Part shown: in pieces, positions 34,418 to 43,223 of the stretch | How positions within the stretch are numbered: the first letter of the stretch is position 1 | How the letters are laid out: every line of letters starts with the position of its first letter | NCBI GenBank assembly: GCA_031549495.1 | Contig: JAVBPS010000016.1 | Span: 1-64,000, forward strand | Source: JAVBOW01 sp031549495 | GTDB lineage: Bacteria; Bacteroidota; Bacteroidia; Bacteroidales; Rikenellaceae | DNA length: 64,000 nucleotides | Direction of reading: 5' to 3' | Position numbers and translations under genes: made by a program | Notes under the pieces: model-generated | Told to the model about the DNA's origin: nothing | Database searches by the model: none | Seen by the model: the letters and a program-made list of their open reading frames with translations, nothing else

Positions 34418-35995
34418 ATGACACAGCATAAAAAATTACTCGGCGTTCTTCTGTGCGGGGCCCTGCTGGTTTCCTTGCAGGCCTGCACCAAGAACTTTGA
34501 GAAGATGAACAAGAACCCGTACGAGTCGCTCAAGGAGGACCTCGAACCGGGCGACTACCTGATCCGCTCGGCGGTGGTCAACCTGCAGAGCTTCGTGATC
34601 CCGACCAAGGAACACCTGCACCAGTTCCACGAGGTGCTCGCCGGATGTTCGTTCGCAGGCTACACGGCCGTAACGCTGACCAACACGGCCAAGTTCTCGA
34701 CCTATAACGCCCCCTCGGACTGGGTGCGGGCGCCTTTCAACGACGTGATCACCGGCGTGTATCCCTACTACCGCGAGTTGCAGGGCGCGACGGACGATCC
34801 GGTGATCCTGGCCATCGGCAACCTGTTGCGCGTGGCCTCCATGCACCGCATCACCGACACCTACGGTCCTATTCCTTACTCGCAGATGCTGGAGCAAAAG
34901 GGCACCAACACCGCTTACGACCCGCAGAACGAGGTATACGCCCGGATGATCACCGAACTCGACCAGGCAATCGCGATCCTCACCGACCACCGTTTCGCCG
35001 ACCCCGCCGTCTACAAGAATTTCGATAACGTCTACGCGGGCGACGTGGTCAAATGGGTGAAATTCGCCAACTCGCTCAAACTGCGCATGGCCCTGCGCAT
35101 GAGCTACGCCAACCCCACGCTGGCCAAACAGACCGCCGAATCGGCCGTGGCCCATTCGCTCGGGGTGATCACGGAAAATGCCGACAACGCTCAGATGACG
35201 GTGGCCAAAAACCCCTTCGAACTGCAGATCGTGCAATGGGGCGACGACCGTGCGGGAGCCGACATCCTCTCCTACATGAACGGGTATAAAGATCCCCGCC
35301 GCGAGAAATATTTCAACCTGTCGACCTTCACCGCCGCTCCCGCCACGCCGGGAGGCCCGCTGGTCGAAAACTACTATGGCCTGCGCTCGGGCGTGGACAT
35401 CGCCAGCAAGGATGTGGCGATCCGTTACTCGATGCCCAAAGCCGCGGTCAGCGACCCGATCCTGTGGATGAACGCCGCCGAGGTGAGTTTCCTTCGGGCC
35501 GAAGGCGCCATCTGGGGCTGGGCGATGGGCGACACCCCCGCCAACCTCTACAACCAGGGGATCGCCCTGTCGTTCGAGCAGTTGGGCGCGAGCGGCGTGG
35601 CCGACTACCAGCAGAACGCCTCGCTCACCCCGCAGGCCTACATCGACCCGATGGGCACCTACAGCTACAACGGTTCGACCAGCACCATCACCATCAAATG
35701 GGATGAGGGGGCCTCGTTCGAAGCCAAGCAGGAGCGCATCATCACCCAGAAATGGATCGCCAACTTCCCGCTCGGGAACGAGTCGTGGGCCGAATTCCGC
35801 CGCACGGGTTATCCCAAACTGATGACCGTGGTTTCGAACAAGAGCGGCGGCACCGTGCCCGCGGGACAATTCGTGCGCCGTTTGCCCTTCCCCGACACGG
35901 AATATACCGAGAACGGCCCCAACGTGAAGGCCGCGGTGATCATGCTCGGCGGGCCCGACACGCAGGGCACCAAAGTATGGTGGGACAAAAAATAA
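34418..35995 (+). CDS. SusD-family lipoprotein (PUL 3)
   Basis: The 525-residue product has a lipoprotein signal ending VSLQACTKNFEKMNKNPY, a start typical of the SusD-like_2 subgroup. A helical region carries IGNLLRVASMHRITDTYGPIP and WVKFANSLKLRMALRMSY. The C-terminus contains QERIITQKWIANFPLGNESWAEFRRTGYPKL, characteristic of SusD_2 proteins. It follows SusC by 13 bases. It should cap the channel and bind the oligosaccharide. Confidence 0.95.
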   Translation: MTQHKKLLGVLLCGALLVSLQACTKNFEKMNKNPYESLKEDLEPGDYLIRSAVVNLQSFVIPTKEHLHQFHEVLAGCSFAGYTAVTLTNTAKFSTYNAPSDWVRAPFNDVITGVYPYYRELQGATDDPVILAIGNLLRVASMHRITDTYGPIPYSQMLEQKGTNTAYDPQNEVYARMITELDQAIAILTDHRFADPAVYKNFDNVYAGDVVKWVKFANSLKLRMALRMSYANPTLAKQTAESAVAHSLGVITENADNAQMTVAKNPFELQIVQWGDDRAGADILSYMNGYKDPRREKYFNLSTFTAAPATPGGPLVENYYGLRSGVDIASKDVAIRYSMPKAAVSDPILWMNAAEVSFLRAEGAIWGWAMGDTPANLYNQGIALSFEQLGASGVADYQQNASLTPQAYIDPMGTYSYNGSTSTITIKWDEGASFEAKQERIITQKWIANFPLGNESWAEFRRTGYPKLMTVVSNKSGGTVPAGQFVRRLPFPDTEYTENGPNVKAAVIMLGGPDTQGTKVWWDKK

Positions 35996-36002
35996 ATGAA
36001 TC

Positions 36003-37055
36003 ATGAAGAAAAATAAGATCAATATGCGCTTCGCGCTACCGGTTATATTGCTCGCCACGGTCCTGATGGCCGCGTGCGACGACTGGACGGACCCCGAGAG
36101 CCTCAATCTCCAGGAGCCGGACATCACCAAACAGAATCCCGAGTTGTACGCCGAGTACCTGAGCCAGGTGCGCGAGTATAAGAACACGCTGCACTACATC
36201 ACCATGGGCTGGTTCGATAACTCGCAGAAAACGCCGTTCAGCCCCTCGCAACTGCTGGAGGCCGTACCCGACAGCGTGGACATCATTTCGCTGATCTGCC
36301 CGGACGACCTGACCGCCGGCGAGATCGGGCAGATGAACACGGTGCAGACGCTCAAAGCCACCCGGGTGGTCTACACGATCGACTGCAAGGGACTCCAGGA
36401 CGCTTTCGACGCCGATAAAGCCCAGGCCGCGGAAGATGGAACGACCTTCGAAAGGGATTTCAACGAGGAACTGCAAGGATTCATCGGCAAGCAGGTCGCC
36501 CTGCTGGACAAATACCCGTACGATGGGGTAAGCGTGTACTACAACGGTTATTCGGACGAAGCGCTCACTGCGGAGCAGTTAGCCTACCTGACCGCGCAGC
36601 AGGAGATCATCTTCGGCGCGCTGACCGCCGCCAAGGCGAGCCATCCCGCGAAGACCTTCATCATGGAGGGCATGCCCCAGAACGTGATCGACAAGCAGTC
36701 TCTGCAGATGTTCGACTACCTGGTGATCCGCACCGAAAACGTGACCAGCGTCGGCGACGTGGCCCACGCCCTGCAAAGGGCCCGGGTCGCAGGAGTGCCC
36801 GACGACCGTTTCATCGTCACCGCCCTGCCCCTGACCCTGGACGCCGACGCCCCCCGCGGCCTGATGCTCGACGGGCAGGGGAACAAGACCCTGAGCGCGA
36901 TCACCCAGATCGCCGAATGGACGATCGTCCCCGAGGCCTACCGTAAAACGGGTATCGGCATCTGCCTGATCAACGAAGATTATTACAATGCCGAGTACGA
37001 CTACAAGTACGTGCGTGAGGCGATCAGCATCATGAACCCTTCACCTAAATTCTGA
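36003..37055 (+). CDS. GH18-fold lipoprotein lacking the catalytic motif, probable glycan-binding protein (PUL 3)
   Basis: The 350-residue product has a lipoprotein signal (LLATVLMAAC, Cys at 25). The body resembles GH18 barrels (YKNTLHYITMGWFDN, then VDIISLICPDDLT), but the DxxDxDxE motif is missing. At the expected place it reads D174-G-V-S-V-Y-Y-N, so only the first Asp remains. Loss of the catalytic Glu argues for binding rather than cleavage, as described for surface glycan-binding proteins in N-glycan loci of Bacteroides. It lies seven bases after SusD and directly precedes the LamG lipoprotein and the intact GH18 enzyme. A hydrolase using another mechanism is unlikely but not excluded. 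Confidence 0.85.
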   Translation: MKKNKINMRFALPVILLATVLMAACDDWTDPESLNLQEPDITKQNPELYAEYLSQVREYKNTLHYITMGWFDNSQKTPFSPSQLLEAVPDSVDIISLICPDDLTAGEIGQMNTVQTLKATRVVYTIDCKGLQDAFDADKAQAAEDGTTFERDFNEELQGFIGKQVALLDKYPYDGVSVYYNGYSDEALTAEQLAYLTAQQEIIFGALTAAKASHPAKTFIMEGMPQNVIDKQSLQMFDYLVIRTENVTSVGDVAHALQRARVAGVPDDRFIVTALPLTLDADAPRGLMLDGQGNKTLSAITQIAEWTIVPEAYRKTGIGICLINEDYYNAEYDYKYVREAISIMNPSPKF

Positions 37056-37063
37056 CACGAGCC

Positions 37064-38248
37064 ATGAGAACCTATCAATATATCTTAATGGCGGCCGCCG
37101 GGCTGTACGCTTTCGCCCTGGCCGGTTGCAACCGGGTGGACGAAGCGGAATCGGATTTCGACAACGTGGTCTATATCCAACAGGCCGAATCGACCGACAC
37201 CGAAGCCGTCACCTTCAAAACCAAGGACATTTCGGGCAGCCGGACTTTCCAGTCAGCCCTCGCCCTGCCCGCCGACCAGGACGTGAACGTAACCTACCGG
37301 GCCGACCTGTCGAAGGTGGACCATTACAACCAGGCGCACTACACGAACTACCTGCCCCTTCCCGAGAAGCATTTCAGCCTCGTAACCGACCAGGCGGTGA
37401 TCCTGGCGGGCAACGTGCGCTCCTCGGAGGTCGAACTGCAGCTCACCGCGATCGACCAGATGCCCCGCGACGTATATTACGTGCTGCCGGTGACCATCGA
37501 GAACTGGACAGGCGGCGTGAAGGTACTCGAAGGTTCGCGCACGCTCTACTATGTGGTCAGCAAAGGCGCGACGATCGTCACGGCGCCCTATTTCGGCGGG
37601 AACTACCTGACCGTGCCCGGATTCGCCAACACCGCGGGCAGCGGTGCGGTGGTGCAGAACATGCAGGCGGTGACTTTCGAGGCGCTGCTCCACCCCCGGT
37701 CGCTGACCAAGAGCATCAGTTCGATCATGGGCGTAGAGGAGTATTTCCTGGTCCGCATGGGCGACCTGTTCCCCAAGAACCAGCTGCAGCTGGCCAACGG
37801 CGCCAACGAAACCAATGCGGCCTTGCAGATCGAAGCGGGCAAATGGACCCATTTCGCGATGACCTACGACTGCGTCACCCGGCAGCTGACCTTCTACCTG
37901 GACGGCGTGCAGAAATACTCGCTCAAGATGACCAGCTTCTACTACACCTACGTGAGCCTGGGCGTCAACCCCAAGAACACCCGCAATTTCTACATCGGTT
38001 ATTCTTACGCGGACGACCGTGATTTCGACGGCGACATGAGCGAGGTGCGCATCTGGAACACCGTGCGCACCCAGAGCGAGATCGCGGACAATATGTTCGA
38101 GGTCGATCCCGCGGCGACGGGGCTGGTGGCTTACTGGAAGATGGACGAGGGCTCCGGATCGCAGATCAAGGACTATACCGCCAACGCCAACCACGCCACG
38201 GCCAACGCGCCCCTCTCGTGGATCCCCGTATCGCTTCCCGTAGAATAA
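37064..38248 (+). CDS. DUF1735 and LamG-type glycan-binding lipoprotein (PUL 3)
   Basis: The 394-residue product has a lipoprotein signal ending ALAGCNRVDEAE. The first half is a DUF1735 domain, about residues 30-165 (SRTFQSALALPADQDVNV, YYVLPVTIENWTGGVKV). The second half is a LamG/concanavalin-like domain from about 180 to 390 (FTMTYDC-like WTHFAMTYDCVTRQLTFYLD, GDMSEVRIWNTVRTQSEI, GLVAYWKMDEGSG). Both domains are common in surface glycan-binding lipoproteins of the SusE/SusF position. It belongs to the same operon as the GH18 enzyme, with gaps of 8 and 18 bases on either side. Confidence 0.9.
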   Translation: MRTYQYILMAAAGLYAFALAGCNRVDEAESDFDNVVYIQQAESTDTEAVTFKTKDISGSRTFQSALALPADQDVNVTYRADLSKVDHYNQAHYTNYLPLPEKHFSLVTDQAVILAGNVRSSEVELQLTAIDQMPRDVYYVLPVTIENWTGGVKVLEGSRTLYYVVSKGATIVTAPYFGGNYLTVPGFANTAGSGAVVQNMQAVTFEALLHPRSLTKSISSIMGVEEYFLVRMGDLFPKNQLQLANGANETNAALQIEAGKWTHFAMTYDCVTRQLTFYLDGVQKYSLKMTSFYYTYVSLGVNPKNTRNFYIGYSYADDRDFDGDMSEVRIWNTVRTQSEIADNMFEVDPAATGLVAYWKMDEGSGSQIKDYTANANHATANAPLSWIPVSLPVE

Positions 38249-38266
38249 TTTTCAACCTAAAACAAG

Positions 38267-39658
38267 ATGAAAATGAATACATATATAAAAAGGGCGGCCG
38301 TGAGGGCGGTGACGCTCGTGGCCGCGGGGGCGTTGCTGACCGCATGCGGCGAAGACATCGTGGTGGGCGAGGCCGACCAGAGTATTTACCAGGCTTCCAC
38401 GGAGCTGTACGGCTACCTGAAGAACGTCGACATCAACCGCACGACCATCGGGCTCGAGGTGCGCAACCAGACCGCCCTGCACCAGGTCTACCTCGGCCTC
38501 TCGAAAGCGTCAGGTACCGCCGGCAGCGCCTCGGTAAGGGTGGCCCCCGAATTGGTAAACAGCTACAACGACGCCAATTTCACCTCCTATGAAGCATTCC
38601 CCGAGGCCAACGTCACATTGGCCAACGACGGGAAGATGGAGGTCGAAAAGTGGCATACCGAGTCACTCCCCCTGGGGATCACCCTGAGCAAAACGGGCCT
38701 CGATAATGGTCAATACCTGTTGGCCCTGACCCTGAACTCGGTCAGCAGCGGGGTGAAGGTGGCCCAGGGCGACCGCGCGCTCTACTACATCGTCACCGTC
38801 GGCGATCCCGTGCCCGACAATTCGAAACCGTTCAAGACGCTCTGCTACTGCGAGGTGAACGACGGCAATATCCTCAATGTGGGTTCGTACACCCTGCGCG
38901 ACAGCGGCAAGCAGCTCTTCGACATCGCCGTGATCTTCGCCGCCAACACCAACTACAACGCGGCGGAGCAGCGCGCCTGCCTGACGCTCAACAACAACGT
39001 GCAGCACGTGCTCTCGAACCGCGACAAGTACATCAAACCGCTGCAGGACAAGGGTATCAAAGTGCTGCTCGGCGTGTTGGGCAACCACGACTTCACCGGC
39101 GTGGCGAACATGGGCGGGATCTACGCGACCGCTTTCGCCGCCCAGTGCAAGGCCGCCGTCGAAGCCTACGGCCTGGACGGGATCGACCTGGACGACGAAT
39201 GGTCCAAATACACGAGCACGAACAAGTACGGCCTGAGCAGCGGCGCCAAGATGGCCCAACTGGTGCTCGCGTTGCGCAAGGCGATGCCCGACAAGATCCT
39301 CACGGTCTATAATATCGGCGCCGCCACCAGCATGCCCGCCACTTATGAGGGCGAGTCGGTGGCCGACGCGATCGACCTGGGGATGTACGCCTACTACGGC
39401 CAATACGCCACCAGCGCGCCCAATTACACGACCAAGAACAAGTATTCGCCCACGGCCACCTGGATCTACAGCAGCAGCCCCACGGCGGCCAACCTGCTGA
39501 CCCACACCCAGACCTACGTGGTCAACAACGGCTTCGGGGCGTGGTTCGCCTACGACATACGCGACAAGGATGTCTCGGGCTACCTGAGCAATGCCTCGAT
39601 GCCCATGTTCGGCGAAGTGGTGGCCCGGACCGGCCCCCTGTTCCCCAAAGATTATTGA
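38267..39658 (+). CDS. GH18 endo-beta-N-acetylglucosaminidase, surface lipoprotein (PUL 3)
   Basis: The 463-residue product has a lipoprotein signal (LLTACGEDIVV). An N-terminal DUF1735-like domain (about 30-175) precedes the GH18 barrel. The catalytic signature is complete: D304-G-I-D307-L-D309-D-E311, with Glu311 as acid/base. The barrel also has VLLGVLGNHDFTGVANM and the YAYYGQYATS region. The architecture matches enzymes that cleave the chitobiose core of N-glycans at the cell surface, such as those of the high-mannose locus in Bacteroides thetaiotaomicron. Chitinase activity is the alternative but is less consistent with the neighbours. Confidence 0.9.
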   Translation: MKMNTYIKRAAVRAVTLVAAGALLTACGEDIVVGEADQSIYQASTELYGYLKNVDINRTTIGLEVRNQTALHQVYLGLSKASGTAGSASVRVAPELVNSYNDANFTSYEAFPEANVTLANDGKMEVEKWHTESLPLGITLSKTGLDNGQYLLALTLNSVSSGVKVAQGDRALYYIVTVGDPVPDNSKPFKTLCYCEVNDGNILNVGSYTLRDSGKQLFDIAVIFAANTNYNAAEQRACLTLNNNVQHVLSNRDKYIKPLQDKGIKVLLGVLGNHDFTGVANMGGIYATAFAAQCKAAVEAYGLDGIDLDDEWSKYTSTNKYGLSSGAKMAQLVLALRKAMPDKILTVYNIGAATSMPATYEGESVADAIDLGMYAYYGQYATSAPNYTTKNKYSPTATWIYSSSPTAANLLTHTQTYVVNNGFGAWFAYDIRDKDVSGYLSNASMPMFGEVVARTGPLFPKDY

Positions 39659-39684
39659 TTATTCAGACTAAAAAGCAGAATGAT

Positions 39685-41166
39685 ATGAAACAGCTGAGTA
39701 AATATATGGCTTGCTTCGCCCTGGCAGGCGCCTTCCTCGCCTGGGGATGCAGCAGCGACGGCGAGGGCACGACTCCCGCTTCGACGAACCTGGTGAGCGG
39801 CATCGAACTGGCCAACCTCACCGACGGGCAGATCGCCCTGGCGGGCGCGAACCCCATGACCGCCCAGGTGGTCGTTCAGACCACCCCGGCGAACGCCGAC
39901 GACAGCGAGAAATACAATTACGACTTCTTCTCCGACGACCCCACGGTCTTCACGGTCGACAAGCAGGGCGTCGTGACGGCCGAGGGTGCCGGCGAGGCCA
40001 CGCTGACCGTCACCGCGAAGAACAACGGCAAGGTAAAGACCTCCTGCAAGGTCGTCGTGGCGAGCATTCCGCTCGTCTCCTTCGCCATCGACCCCGCCTA
40101 CGCGACGGTCAGCCTGGCCAACAAGGATAACTTCTACCTGCGCGATCACATCACCTTCACCCCGGCCAACGCGACCGCCAGGAAGCTGACCTACACCTCG
40201 AGCAACAGCGGCGTGGTGGCCGTCGACCGCAACGGCATCGTGAACGCGGCGGGGCTGGGCACGGCCACGATCACCGTGACCTCGGCCGACGATCCCTCGT
40301 TGGTGCGCACGTGCAGCTTCACCGTGGCCACCGTGCTGGTCGAGCGCATCGAGCTGCGTTCGGACCTGGTGGATTACTACATGATGCCGGGCGCCACATT
40401 CACCGTGAGCAACGGCATCGCCGAAGCGAGCATGGCCAAGATCTTCCCGGGAAACGCGGCGGATAAGGGCGTGACCTACACCTCGTCGGTTCCGACGGTA
40501 GCCACGGTAAGCACCACGGGCCTGATCACCGCCAAAGCTAAAGGAACGACCATCGTCACGATCAAGGCCAAAGACGCCGGCGGAGTTTCTACCGACATGC
40601 GGGTCACGGTAGTCGAGTTCAGCTACGAGCCGATGCCGCGCGACAAGTGGGAGGTGATCAGTTCGACCCCGACCCTGGTGCGGACCACCGCCAACGGTTT
40701 TGCCGCCTGCGGTGGTCCGGAGCTCGCCCTGGACGATCCGGATAACGACACTTGTGCGGGATTCATCAAGGTGAACGCGTCGTACGACGGTGTCGCCGGC
40801 CCGACGAGCAGCACGGGGATCCATTTCATCATCGACCGTAAAGAGACGACCGAGTTCAACTATCTCTCTTTCTCCCACCAGATGAACCCCGGCAACGGCC
40901 TGCAGGCCAACTACCGCGCGAGCATCTGCAGCGTCCTGGGCAGCGACGACGGGGAGACCTTCAGTATCATCCAGGCGGTCACCCTGACCTGGAATGCCGC
41001 GGGGGATGGCGTGTACAACGTCAAGTTCGGCGCGTCGAGCACCAAAAGGTATGTCCGCTTCACCATGACCGCCGGGGTGGCTTACAACGCCAGCAACACC
41101 ACCTCGAACTACATACTGGTTAAAAATATCCAGTTGGGTTACGCAACCCCGATCCCTAACGAGTAA
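39685..41166 (+). CDS. Lipoprotein with bacterial Ig-like (Big2) domains and discoidin-type C-terminus (PUL 3)
   Basis: From the Met at 39685 it has 493 residues; the open frame upstream overlaps the GH18 gene and has no signal peptide. The signal ends AFLAWGCSSDGE. Three Big2-like units follow: FSDDPTVFTVDKQGVVTAEG, SSNSGVVAVDRNGIVNAAGLG and TSSVPTVATVSTTGLITAKAKG. The C-terminal 160 residues look like an F5/8 type C domain (FNYLSFSHQM, SDDGETFSIIQ, KRYVRFTMTAGV). It is likely an extended surface glycan-binding protein that closes the operon. Confidence 0.88.
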   Translation: MKQLSKYMACFALAGAFLAWGCSSDGEGTTPASTNLVSGIELANLTDGQIALAGANPMTAQVVVQTTPANADDSEKYNYDFFSDDPTVFTVDKQGVVTAEGAGEATLTVTAKNNGKVKTSCKVVVASIPLVSFAIDPAYATVSLANKDNFYLRDHITFTPANATARKLTYTSSNSGVVAVDRNGIVNAAGLGTATITVTSADDPSLVRTCSFTVATVLVERIELRSDLVDYYMMPGATFTVSNGIAEASMAKIFPGNAADKGVTYTSSVPTVATVSTTGLITAKAKGTTIVTIKAKDAGGVSTDMRVTVVEFSYEPMPRDKWEVISSTPTLVRTTANGFAACGGPELALDDPDNDTCAGFIKVNASYDGVAGPTSSTGIHFIIDRKETTEFNYLSFSHQMNPGNGLQANYRASICSVLGSDDGETFSIIQAVTLTWNAAGDGVYNVKFGASSTKRYVRFTMTAGVAYNASNTTSNYILVKNIQLGYATPIPNE

Positions 41167-41225
41167 CGGATCCCCTGAAAGTGAATGCAGCCGGGATCGT
41201 TTCCCGCACTGCATCCCGAAATACT

Positions 41226-41270
41226 GAAGTGAACCCCAAAAGTTTTTGTCCAACTTTTGGGGTTCACTTC
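41226..41270. repeat. 18-base perfect inverted repeat resembling IS3-type ends
   Basis: GAAGTGAACCCCAAAAGT at 41226-41243 is an exact reverse complement of 41253-41270, with a nine-base spacer. The arm extended into the spacer reads CCCCAAAAGTTGGACA on the minus strand, which is like the terminal repeats of IS3-family elements. No transposase is present. It lies between the converging Big2 and cstA genes and could also work as a terminator. The remainder of 41167-41316 shows nothing else. Confidence 0.6.
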
Positions 41271-41316
41271 ATTCTGAGACACCCTCTTATTGCGTTTGCG
41301 GCCTTCCGCCCAATGC

Positions 41317-43158
41317 TTACTCTTCGATCCGTTCTTTCACCTGGTCGCCGAATTGGTCGGTGACGGTGGTTTTGATGCGCATCAGTTTGGCCCATTTGCG
41401 GAACGCCCCGACGAACACGAAGGTCATCAGCACCAGCGCCACGATCGCCAGCGTCGCCAGCAGGTATTGCCCCTTTGGAATGTAGATCGAGGTGATCTGG
41501 ATGAACCCGGCCCAGAAGGTGATCAGGACCATAAACAGGCCCGGGATCGCCGTGCAAAGGGCGTATTTGCCGCGGTTCATGCGCAGCAGCATCGTCGTGC
41601 AGACGATCAGCGCGCAGGCCGCCAACAGCTGGTTGCTCATGCCGAACAGGGGCCAGATGCTGCTGATGTTGCCTGTGTAGACCAGGTAGCCCCAGGCGAA
41701 AGTAAAGACCGTGCTGGCGATGACGACGCCCGGGATCCAGTTCTTGTCGTTGAATTTCGGGATCGCGCGGCCGGCCATCTCCTGCAAAAAGAAGCGGCCA
41801 ACACGGGTACCGGCGTCGATGGCCGTCAGGATGAACACCGCCTCGAACATGATGGCGAAGTTGTACCAGTAGGCCATCAGCTTGTCCATGAAGGGGATGT
41901 TATGGAAAATATTGGCCATCCCCACGGCCAGCGACACCGCCCCGCCGGTACGGCCGTGCAGGTCGACGCCGATGTGGTCGATGAAGTATTGCAGGTCGAC
42001 GGCCGCCAGGTTGGGGTTGGCGGCCAGGAACTGCTCGTAGGCGTCGCGCGGGGTGTTGATGGCGAAATAGTCGCCCGGTATCAACGTACAGGCGGCGATC
42101 AGGGCCATCATCGCCACGAAGCCTTCCGTGAGCATCGCGCCGTAGCCGACGAAGAGGATCTGGCGCTCCTTGGCGATCATTTTCGGGGTCGTACCGGTGG
42201 CGATCACCGCGTGGAAGCCGGAGATGGCCCCGCAGGCGATCGTGATGAAGATGAAGGGAAGCACCGGGCCGCCGATCACCGGGCCGCCGCCCGCGATGAA
42301 TTGCGTCACGGCGGGCATCTGCAACTGCGGGTGCACGAAGATGATCCCCAGCGCCAGCGCCAGGATCGTACCGATCTTCAAATAAGTGGAGAGGTAGTCG
42401 CGCGGCACGAGCAGCAGCCACACGGGCAGCACCGAGGCGAAGAAGCCATAGACGGGAATGGCGATCGAGATGGTCTTGATATCCCAACTGAACATACTCA
42501 CGAACCATTCATGCTGCGCCAGGTCATGGCCGAAGATGATCCCGGCGGCCAGCAGCACCACGCCGAGGATACTGGCGAAGGTGATGCTGCCCGTGCGGTA
42601 CTTCATGATCACGCCCATCAGCACGGCGATCGGGATGGTCACCACCACCGTGAACAACGACCAGGGCGCCTCGTGCATGGCGCTGATGCAGGCCAGCGAA
42701 AGGCCCGCCAGCGAGAGCACCATGATGAACAGAATGGCGAAACCGGCCACCGCGCCGGTCACCGGGTCGATCTCCTTGGCGGCGATCGTGGCCAGGCTCT
42801 GCCCTTTGTGGCGGATCGAGGCGAACATGGTCACCAGGTCGTGCACCGCCCCGCCCAACACGCAGCCGATCAGGATCCACAGCGCGCCCGGCAGGAAACC
42901 GAACTGCGCGGCCAGCACCGGCCCCACGAGCGGGCCCGCAGCGGCGATGGCGGCGAAATGGTGTCCGAACAGGACGTTCTTGTTGGTGGGCACGTAGTCG
43001 TGGCCGTCGGTGTACCTGATGGCCGGGGTTACGTTCTGATCGCTCAGTTTGAGCACTTTGTTGGCCAGAAAAATGCCGTAGAAGCGGTAGCCGATCGCAA
43101 AGATGCAGAGCGATGCGAAGACCAGCGTCAGGGCGTTCATTCCATTTAAGAATTCCAT
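41317..43158 (-). CDS. cstA: Carbon starvation protein A, peptide/pyruvate transporter
   Basis: This 613-residue inner-membrane protein has about 15 membrane segments. Family blocks are the N-terminal YTDGHDYVPTNKNVLFGHHFAAI, then AGPLVGPVLAAQFGFLPG and ALWILIGCVLGGAVHD, and GPVIGGPVLPFIFITIACGAISGFHA in the middle. CstA proteins import peptides or pyruvate during carbon limitation. It is shorter than the 701-residue E. coli protein, which is usual for Bacteroidota. It lies downstream of a GH3 gene on the same strand with a 65-base gap, and converges on the PUL 3 operon. A functional link to the PULs is not evident. Confidence 0.95.
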   Translation of the reverse strand: MEFLNGMNALTLVFASLCIFAIGYRFYGIFLANKVLKLSDQNVTPAIRYTDGHDYVPTNKNVLFGHHFAAIAAAGPLVGPVLAAQFGFLPGALWILIGCVLGGAVHDLVTMFASIRHKGQSLATIAAKEIDPVTGAVAGFAILFIMVLSLAGLSLACISAMHEAPWSLFTVVVTIPIAVLMGVIMKYRTGSITFASILGVVLLAAGIIFGHDLAQHEWFVSMFSWDIKTISIAIPVYGFFASVLPVWLLLVPRDYLSTYLKIGTILALALGIIFVHPQLQMPAVTQFIAGGGPVIGGPVLPFIFITIACGAISGFHAVIATGTTPKMIAKERQILFVGYGAMLTEGFVAMMALIAACTLIPGDYFAINTPRDAYEQFLAANPNLAAVDLQYFIDHIGVDLHGRTGGAVSLAVGMANIFHNIPFMDKLMAYWYNFAIMFEAVFILTAIDAGTRVGRFFLQEMAGRAIPKFNDKNWIPGVVIASTVFTFAWGYLVYTGNISSIWPLFGMSNQLLAACALIVCTTMLLRMNRGKYALCTAIPGLFMVLITFWAGFIQITSIYIPKGQYLLATLAIVALVLMTFVFVGAFRKWAKLMRIKTTVTDQFGDQVKERIEE

Positions 43159-43223
43159 GAGATTTTTGGGATAGCTTCGAAACTAAAATCCGGTAAAAAT
43201 AGTGATCTTTACGTAAATACCTA

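Noticed and set aside
31156..34533. Minus-strand open frame of 1125 codons
   Set aside because: It is antisense to the SusC gene of PUL 3 and contains no recognisable domain.
39541..39684. Earlier start for the Big2 lipoprotein
   Set aside because: It overlaps the GH18 gene and removes the signal peptide; the Met at 39685 has a proper lipoprotein signal.
41290..43149. Plus-strand open frame of 619 codons opposite cstA
   Set aside because: The His/Arg/Asp-rich product is a shadow of the membrane protein gene on the other strand.
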